Source: PALSA-600 sp963842335
Lineage (GTDB): Bacteria; Actinomycetota; Thermoleophilia; Gaiellales; Gaiellaceae
Assembly (NCBI GenBank): GCA_963842335.1
Contig: CAWJGF010000010.1
Location: 310,001 to 374,000 of the forward strand
Direction of reading: 5' to 3'
DNA: 64,000 nt
The stretch's first letter is position 1, and each line of letters starts with the position of its first letter. Position numbers and translations under genes: made by a program. Positions 59,409-64,000 of the stretch are shown one piece after another. The notes under the pieces were generated by a model, which saw only the letters and a list, made by a program, of their open reading frames with translations, ran no database searches and had not been told where the DNA came from.

Positions 59409-59696
59409 CTACTTGTCCCCAACGTAGGGGAGGAGGGCGAGCTCGCGGGCGCGCTTCACGGCGACCGCGACCTGGCGCTGGTGGCGCCGGCACGCACCGC
59501 TGATGCGGCGGTTGCGGATCTTGCCCTTCTCCGACACGTAGCGACGGAGCTCGTTGATGTTCTTGTAGTCGACCTCGTCGACCTTCGACTTGCAGAAGAA
59601 GCAGGACTTGCGGCGGCCTGGCCCGGCTGGGGCTGTGCGCTTGCCGCCCCTGCTCGAGCTGCGATCGCGATCGGAATTGTTCTTCGGTGCTGCCAA
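59409..59696 (-). CDS. rpsR: Ribosomal protein S18, zinc-binding type
   Basis: 95 residues from TTG 59694-59696, with AAGGAG six bases before it. A basic N-tail is followed by RRKSCFFCKSKVDEVDYKNI and SGACRRHQRQVAVAVKRARE. C32, C35, C69 and H72 make the C+ zinc form. It starts 10 bp after ssb ends. A longer frame to 59756 overlaps ssb and is less likely. Confidence 0.93.
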   Translation of the reverse strand: MAAPKNNSDRDRSSSRGGKRTAPAGPGRRKSCFFCKSKVDEVDYKNINELRRYVSEKGKIRNRRISGACRRHQRQVAVAVKRARELALLPYVGDK

Positions 59697-59706
59697 GAGA
59701 GTCTCC

Positions 59707-60150
59707 TTAGAACGGAATGTCGTCGTCGGCGCCCTGGAAGTCAGCGTCGGAGCCACCCGTTGCGCCCGCAGGCACGAACTGGTTGCCGCCGCCGCCCTCG
59801 CTGCTACCGCCGCCGTCGCGGCTGCCGAGGAACTGCACGGTGTCGGCGATCACTTCGACAGCCTGGCGCTTGGTGCCGTCCTGCGCATCCCACTCGCGCC
59901 ACTCGAGGCGACCGTCGATTGCGACCGGCCGGCCCTTCGCGAGGTACTGGGCGCAGTTCTCGCCCTGGTTGCCCCAAACCGTGATGTCGAAGTAGTTCGG
60001 CTTCTCGGTCCACTCGCCGGTGGCACCGTCCTTGCGGCGGGTGTTGACGGCGATTCGCAGGCTGCAGACCGCCATACCTGACGGTGTGTGGCGCAGTTCA
60101 GGGTCGCGCGTCAGGTTGCCGACGAGAACGACGCGGTTGATGTTGGCCAT
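59707..60150 (-). CDS. ssb: Single-stranded DNA-binding protein
   Basis: 147 residues. The OB-fold begins NINRVVLVGNLTRDPELRHTPSG, with EWTEKPNYFDITVWGNQGENCAQYL, and the glycine/serine-rich linker ends in the acidic tip DADFQGADDDIPF used to recruit repair proteins. A GAGGAG Shine-Dalgarno precedes the ATG. Located between rpsF and rpsR as usual. Confidence 0.96.
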   Translation of the reverse strand: MANINRVVLVGNLTRDPELRHTPSGMAVCSLRIAVNTRRKDGATGEWTEKPNYFDITVWGNQGENCAQYLAKGRPVAIDGRLEWREWDAQDGTKRQAVEVIADTVQFLGSRDGGGSSEGGGGNQFVPAGATGGSDADFQGADDDIPF

Positions 60151-60183
60151 GGTTTTCGCTCCTCTCCTACGGGACGACCCAGG

Positions 60184-60597
60184 CTACTCGTCAGCCTCGG
60201 CGCTGTCATCGGCTCTCGCAGTAGTGGCGACTCGGTCGCCGTCGTCGTCGGACGGGGCCGCCGCGGGCGGGGCACCGGCCGGGATCTGCGACGGCGCCTT
60301 GGTGTGGCCGTCCTTGACACGCCGGAACGCGCCGTGGCGCATGACGCCGTCCGTGATCTTCAGGACGCGCGTGATCTCCGCGAGCGTCTCGGGCGGGCTC
60401 GTGAACATGAGCAGGTCGTAAACCGCCTCGTTCTTGTGCCCGATCTCGTAGGCGAGGCGCCGGCGACCCCACGGCTCGTGGCCGTCCCAGGTGCCGCCCG
60501 CGTCGTCGACGGCGTCTTTGATGCGCTGGATGATCTCGGCGCCGCGCTCATCAGCGACGTCCGGGTCCAGCAAGAGCATGATTTCGTAGTCGTTCAC
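60184..60597 (-). CDS. rpsF: Ribosomal protein S6 with C-terminal extension
   Basis: 137 residues from GTG. MNDYEIMLLLDPDVADERG, WGRRRLAYEIGHKNEAVYDLLMF and MRHGAFRRVKDG are the S6 landmarks. About 40 residues after residue 98 are low-complexity and acidic (SDDDGDRVATTARADDSAEADE). S6 pairs with S18. Confidence 0.94.
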   Translation of the reverse strand: MNDYEIMLLLDPDVADERGAEIIQRIKDAVDDAGGTWDGHEPWGRRRLAYEIGHKNEAVYDLLMFTSPPETLAEITRVLKITDGVMRHGAFRRVKDGHTKAPSQIPAGAPPAAAPSDDDGDRVATTARADDSAEADE

Positions 60598-60708
60598 AGG
60601 CCCGAATCTCCCTTCTCATGGACTGAATCGGCCGCGCCTCCTGTACGCCGCTTCGGGTGACGGCGCGACGGGCGTGGCGAGAAGCGGCGGCAGTGTAGCA
60701 TCGCCGCG

Positions 60709-60996
60709 ATGAAGCGCCTGCTTGCGCTCCTTGCGGGGGGACTGGGGCTCGGTGCGCTCCTGCGTCGCCGCAGCCGCGCGGTCTCGCCGGCTCCAGCAGC
60801 GTCGCCCGCGGACGATCTGCGCGCGAAGCTCGACGCGAGCAAAGCCCCAGGTGAAGAGCAATCGGCTGAAGAGCAGGCAGCTGAGGAAAACAGTCCCGAC
60901 ACGCCCGATGTCGACACGCGCCGCGCCGACGTGCACGCCCGCGCCCGGCAGGCGATCGACGATCTCGGCGGGACGACGAAGAACGGGCAGAACTAG
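60709..60996 (+). CDS. Small hypothetical protein with an N-terminal membrane segment
   Basis: 95 residues. RLLALLAGGLGLGALLRRRSR is a short membrane-anchor-like start; the middle is acidic; the end DTRRADVHARARQAIDDLGG is an amphipathic helix that looks conserved. TAGCAT lies seven bases before the ATG. It diverges from rpsF and converges on the DapA-family gene (overlapping stops). Confidence 0.55.
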   Translation: MKRLLALLAGGLGLGALLRRRSRAVSPAPAASPADDLRAKLDASKAPGEEQSAEEQAAEENSPDTPDVDTRRADVHARARQAIDDLGGTTKNGQN

Positions 60997-61817
60997 AGGA
61001 CGAGCGCGAGCAGTTCGTCCCGCTCTGCGGCCGTGAGACCGCGCAGCGGCGCCCGCACGTCCTCGCGCATCGTCACCCCGCGGGCAACGAGGACAGCCTT
61101 GGATGCGGCGTGTCGCGGGTAGCGGTCGATTACCTGTCGCAACGCGCCGGCGCGTTGCGAGTCGCCGCTCCGCACTGCCTCGACGACGACTTCCGGGAAG
61201 GCTGCGGCGAGCCCTGAAACCGCGCCTGCGGCTCCGGCCGCGAGTCCTTCGCCGATCAGCGACTCGGCGCCGATGAAGACGTCGAGCCCATCGAGCATGT
61301 ACGGCTGCACCTTGGCGAACGGCGCATCGCTGACCTTCATCCCGATGAGGTTGTCGACAACGTCGCGCAGCCGCTCGATCACCGACGGCGGGATTGCGTA
61401 TCCCGACGCCTTCTCGAGCTCGTAGGCGTAGAACGGAAGCGGCGCGCACGCACGCGCGGCCGCGACGAAGTGCGCGAGCAGTGCCGCGTCGTCGAGTTGG
61501 TAATAGGGCGGCGCGATCACCGCGACCCCTTCGGCTCCGCTCTCGGCCGCGTGCCGGGCGAGCGCGATCGTGTCTGCGGTTGTTTGGGCCCCGCAATGCG
61601 CGAGCACCGGCAGCGGGCCGGTGACGCAGCGGAGGAGCGCGGTTTTCCGTTCTTCGAGTGATAAACTGATCCCCTCGCCGGTCGTGCCGGCAAGCAAGAT
61701 TGCGTCGATCCCCGCATCCTGCAAGTAGATGAGATACGACTCGAACGCATCGAGATCGAGCTCGCTCCCACCCGCTCGCAGGGGCGTCAGCGCAGCGGCG
61801 ATCGTCCTCGTGCTCAC
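60993..61817 (-). CDS. DapA / N-acetylneuraminate-lyase family aldolase
   Basis: 274 residues from GTG 61817, seven bases after TAGCAT. ALTPLRAGGSELDLDAFESY is the family start. AGTTGEGISLSLEERKTALLR binds the pyruvate carboxylate. K161 in LIGMKVSDAP is the Schiff-base lysine. The usual YN-x-P proton-relay tyrosine loop reads FYAYELEKASG here, so it need not be dihydrodipicolinate synthase. Lyases of sugar acids or other keto acids are options. Its first 89 bp overlap the opposite-strand frame of the secreted protein. Confidence 0.8.
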   Translation of the reverse strand: MSTRTIAAALTPLRAGGSELDLDAFESYLIYLQDAGIDAILLAGTTGEGISLSLEERKTALLRCVTGPLPVLAHCGAQTTADTIALARHAAESGAEGVAVIAPPYYQLDDAALLAHFVAAARACAPLPFYAYELEKASGYAIPPSVIERLRDVVDNLIGMKVSDAPFAKVQPYMLDGLDVFIGAESLIGEGLAAGAAGAVSGLAAAFPEVVVEAVRSGDSQRAGALRQVIDRYPRHAASKAVLVARGVTMREDVRAPLRGLTAAERDELLALVL

Positions 61818-62730
61818 GTTCGCGATGCTACTCGGAGCGCGCAGCGCGTCGGCCTCCGACCTGCTCGACCTGAACGCGAGCAACGTCTCTCTCGCGGTGC
61901 ACGGCGGCACGGCCCTCATCACCTACCAGGCGCGTGGCGTCACACGCCACGTGCTGGCGTGGGGTGCTGTCAATGCACTGACGCCCGGATCCGGCAAGCC
62001 CCAGGTCCGGTTCAAGCACGACTACTCGGGCGGCCTGCATTCCCTCCACCGCGCCGCGTGGGTGAGCTTCGTCGACCAGTGCCGCCCCTACGCGGGGCCT
62101 GCGCTTGCGTATTTCGTTGCCGGGTGTACCGCGGCCGACGGCTCGTACTGGGCGCTTCAGCGCTGGCAGCGCAACCTCCCGCACCGCGGCTTCACGCCGT
62201 GGACCGACTGGCAGCGGGCGCGGGAGCTGCGCCTCTCGCACTGGACAGGGCCGCTCGCGCGGGTCGAGTTGTATGCGGACTGGGCGTTCAAGGGCGCGGC
62301 GCACGGGATCTTCGGACGCATGAGCTACGGCGGCGAGCCGGTACACGGCTTCCACACGACGGCGGACGGTGCGCCGACGGATACGTACGGACGCAGTCTC
62401 TACATCGACACCTGGAACTCGGCATATGGGCCTGGTTGGAGTCGGGAGACGTCGATCGTCTTCCGCAAGCCGACGGGAGCGTTCTGTTACTCGTTCTGGC
62501 CGACCCACGACGTGTCGTTGCCCGGTAGTCCAGCGCGACCGGCGGGCGACGGGGACCGATACCGCCTCAGCGTCGTCGGGCCAGGGGTAACGCCGGATGT
62601 CGTCACGGAAACGCCGGACCCCGGCACGTGGGACCCGCACGACCGGGCCAAGGTTGTATTCGAGAATCAGCAGCTGAAGCTCTTCGACGAGGTCACAGCC
62701 GGCGACAAGTTCTGCGCGACGCAGCACTGA
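61729..62730 (+). CDS. Secreted protein of unknown function, start uncertain
   Basis: Up to 333 residues. A hydrophobic run (AAAIVLVLTFAMLLGARSASA) is a likely signal peptide if translation starts at ATG 61729; GTG 61810 or ATG 61825 would leave a shorter, lysine-free one. The mature domain is tryptophan- and histidine-rich (ALQRWQRNLPHRGFTPWTDW, GRMSYGGEPVHGFHTT) with four cysteines. No family recognised. No Shine-Dalgarno or TAnnnT box is seen at any candidate. Its 5' end runs through the start of the DapA-family gene on the other strand. Confidence 0.65.
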   Translation: MRYDSNASRSSSLPPARRGVSAAAIVLVLTFAMLLGARSASASDLLDLNASNVSLAVHGGTALITYQARGVTRHVLAWGAVNALTPGSGKPQVRFKHDYSGGLHSLHRAAWVSFVDQCRPYAGPALAYFVAGCTAADGSYWALQRWQRNLPHRGFTPWTDWQRARELRLSHWTGPLARVELYADWAFKGAAHGIFGRMSYGGEPVHGFHTTADGAPTDTYGRSLYIDTWNSAYGPGWSRETSIVFRKPTGAFCYSFWPTHDVSLPGSPARPAGDGDRYRLSVVGPGVTPDVVTETPDPGTWDPHDRAKVVFENQQLKLFDEVTAGDKFCATQH

Positions 62731-63079
62731 CTGGTCGTTGGTGCGAGCCGACGCGGCGCCGCCGACGTTTCACCCGCTTGTCCCAAACCCAGCGCGAGGC
62801 GCAGCATTTGCCCACGGTCGCGTACGTAGCAAGGTTGGCGTCAGGGGTCGGCCGTTACGTTGGCCAACACGACTCGGTAGTCCCTCTCCCGAGTCAAGGC
62901 CGCACCCGTCAGCTCGCCTGCCAGCGGGTGCGGCCTCTTTCATCCCTCGAGTACGGCGTCGCGGCCCTTGTCGGAGTCCAAATGGAGTGTCGGGGAGGAG
63001 CGCCTCGAGAGGTTAGGCAGGCCACGCATCCGGTCATGCGCGCCACAGAGTCCCAGTTGCTTAGCCGAATTCTGTGGAA
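62731..63079. other. 349-bp gap with a terminator hairpin only
   Basis: No gene is recognisable on either strand. The region holds the hairpin at 62897-62936 and, closer to selC, sequence with no visible structure. Confidence 0.5.
62897..62936 (+). terminator. Hairpin downstream of the secreted-protein gene
   Basis: aggccgcacccg (62897-62908) pairs perfectly with cgggtgcggcct (62925-62936) over a 16-base loop and is followed by ctttcat, a weak U-rich stretch. It lies 166 bp after the stop, so it could also belong to an unrecognised short transcript. Confidence 0.6.
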
Positions 63080-63172
63080 CGGAGCGGCCCCGGAGTCGAA
63101 CCGAGCCAGCGTGGGGTTGCCACGCCTCACCGGTTTTGAAGACCGGTTGGGCCACCAGGCCCATGCCACTCC
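63080..63172 (-). tRNA. selC: tRNA-Sec (anticodon UCA)
   Basis: Read on the minus strand. The acceptor has eight pairs (GGAGTGGC with GCCGCTCC, one G-U), the number typical of selenocysteine tRNA. The D arm is a long stem GGGCC/GGCCC with a four-base loop, the anticodon arm is ACCGGT-CTTCAAA-ACCGGT with UCA, the variable arm is a long stem GCGTGG/CCACGC, and the T arm is CTCGG-TTCGACT-CCGGG. Total about 93 nt with discriminator G; CCA is not encoded. It reads in-frame UGA as selenocysteine and needs SelA, SelB and SelD, none of which is in the window. Confidence 0.92.
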
Positions 63173-63208
63173 AGGCCACGGATCCTATGGGCTGACATCA
63201 GCGAGCCG

Positions 63209-63475
63209 TCAGGCGACGGAGCGGCGGGCGCCGTCGCCGAGTGCCTCGCCGAGATCTGCCAGCGAACCGTCTTCGGCGAGCAGCGCGGAGAGCTCGCGTG
63301 CCTCCGCGCGGCGAAGAGCGACGACGCGAGGGCTTGCGAGCGCCCAGTCGAGCACGAGAGCGAGGTCGCGGCGGCGAGAGGATGCTGCGCCTGCGGCGGC
63401 CGCGGCAGCACGGAGGCGTTCGGCGTCTTCGCGCCGCAAGCTGATCACCTGACCGCGTACGTCGAGCTTCACCAT
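63209..63475 (-). CDS. Small helical hypothetical protein
   Basis: 88 residues, almost wholly helical: ISLRREDAERLRAAAAAAGA, then RDLALVLDWALASPRVVALR and EARELSALLAEDGSLADLGE. It lies 36 bp downstream (same strand) of where selC begins, and its role is unknown. GTG three codons earlier is an alternative start. Confidence 0.5.
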   Translation of the reverse strand: MVKLDVRGQVISLRREDAERLRAAAAAAGAASSRRRDLALVLDWALASPRVVALRRAEARELSALLAEDGSLADLGEALGDGARRSVA

Positions 63476-63587
63476 CCGAGTCACTGATCGTAGGACGGTC
63501 GTCGGCTGGCTCGGACCGCTGGGGGCGCTGATGACGGGGCCCTCGCATCGAGAGCCCCGTCGGTGTGCGCCACCGGCGCTCGTGCGC

Positions 63588-63956
63588 TCAGGTGACCTTG
63601 AAGTGGCCGAACATCGTCGACTCGTGCGGCGGGCAGTAGAACTTGTAGGCGCCGGCCTTCCAGTGCACCGTGAAGGTCTTGGTGCCGACATACGGAACTT
63701 TGGTGAAGTCGACCGCGTAGCCGTGCGGGCCGTCGAGCGACCAGGCATGAATGCTCGCTTTGTCATGGATCACGAGCTTGTACGTGCCGGCCTTCAGCGT
63801 CTTCAGGTTCTTCCCGTTTTCCTTCAGGCTGATCGTGTACCCAGGCCCGACGGTTCCGGTCAGGGTCGGAGTCGTGGAACTGCGGCCGAAGGCAGCAGTG
63901 GCGACCACGGCGGCGACGCCGGCGAGCACGAGCAGAGCAATCGTCTTCCGGATCAT
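63588..63956 (-). CDS. Secreted cupredoxin (plastocyanin-like copper protein)
   Basis: 122 residues. A signal peptide (KTIALLVLAGVAAVVATAAF) is followed by a beta-sandwich with the type 1 copper ligands H70 (SIHAWSLDG), C108, H111 and M115 (YCPPHESTM). The order H...C-x2-H-x3-M is that of small blue-copper electron carriers. AAGAAGGAGCT before the ATG is a good Shine-Dalgarno. It could donate electrons to a nearby oxidase or reductase; no partner is adjacent. Confidence 0.85.
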   Translation of the reverse strand: MIRKTIALLVLAGVAAVVATAAFGRSSTTPTLTGTVGPGYTISLKENGKNLKTLKAGTYKLVIHDKASIHAWSLDGPHGYAVDFTKVPYVGTKTFTVHWKAGAYKFYCPPHESTMFGHFKVT

Positions 63957-64000
63957 TCGAGCTCCTTCTTATGGGATGCACCACGAGGTACGCCGCACCG

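Noticed and set aside
61729..61816. Secreted protein annotated with full confidence from ATG 61729
   Set aside because: The start has no Shine-Dalgarno or TAnnnT box and overlaps the DapA-family gene, so it is reported as uncertain.

Overview
The window looks like chromosomal DNA of a high-GC actinobacterium. Gene order rpsF-ssb-rpsR-rplI-dnaB, a CtaG-type cytochrome oxidase assembly gene, purS/Q/L-type FGAM synthase, a soluble zinc anti-sigma factor and frequent GTG starts all fit Actinomycetota. Several small conserved-looking proteins suggest class Thermoleophilia (Gaiellales/Solirubrobacterales). That lineage call is an inference from resemblance, not from a tree or a search.

Layout: 0-6.7 kb is the most disturbed part. 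It holds a decayed ABC sugar permease, a GNAT enzyme, a threonine-aldolase-like gene between two 37-bp repeats, a sulfide-quinone-reductase-like flavoprotein with a DUF442 phosphatase, then a scar with a frameshifted LuxR tail, a tRNA-3'-end-like sequence, a Crp/Fnr regulator and an integrase tail. 6.7-24.6 kb is mixed housekeeping: an ECF sigma/anti-sigma pair, a GT-C membrane glycosyltransferase, a secreted glycosidase, a MoxR/DUF58/DUF4129 cluster, SDR and metallo-hydrolase genes, a reverse-transsulfuration pair (cystathionine gamma-lyase/synthase and cystathionine beta-synthase), two tandem YcaQ/AlkX-like proteins and an MFS pump.

24.7-56.5 kb carries nearly the whole purine pathway on the minus strand in three blocks: purM-purN-purH, purL-purF and purD-purE-purB-purC-purS-purQ, with purA further upstream; purK is not present. 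Between them lie small metabolic genes: a thymidylate-synthase-fold protein, VOC proteins, GNAT, EamA and LysE transporters, a cyclase fused to a hydrolase-like domain, a receiver/thioredoxin/thioredoxin-reductase fusion, an aldonolactone oxidase and a second secreted glycosidase. fdhD and mobA (plus strand) sit between purD and purA.

56.6-64 kb is replication and translation: dnaB with two tandem cysteine microproteins behind it, rplI with an acidic tail, rpsR, ssb and rpsF, then a DapA-family gene, a secreted protein, the selenocysteine tRNA (selC) and a cupredoxin. selC, fdhD and mobA together suggest a molybdenum/selenium formate dehydrogenase elsewhere in the genome.

Translation starts are a unifying theme. 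About 26 starts that head transcription units have a TAnnnT box ending 6-8 bases before the start codon, the signature of leaderless transcripts. Other genes have ordinary Shine-Dalgarno sites. Two purine genes, purM and purL, have no ATG/GTG/TTG where homology needs a start, but each has a CTG exactly one leaderless spacing after a TAnnnT box.
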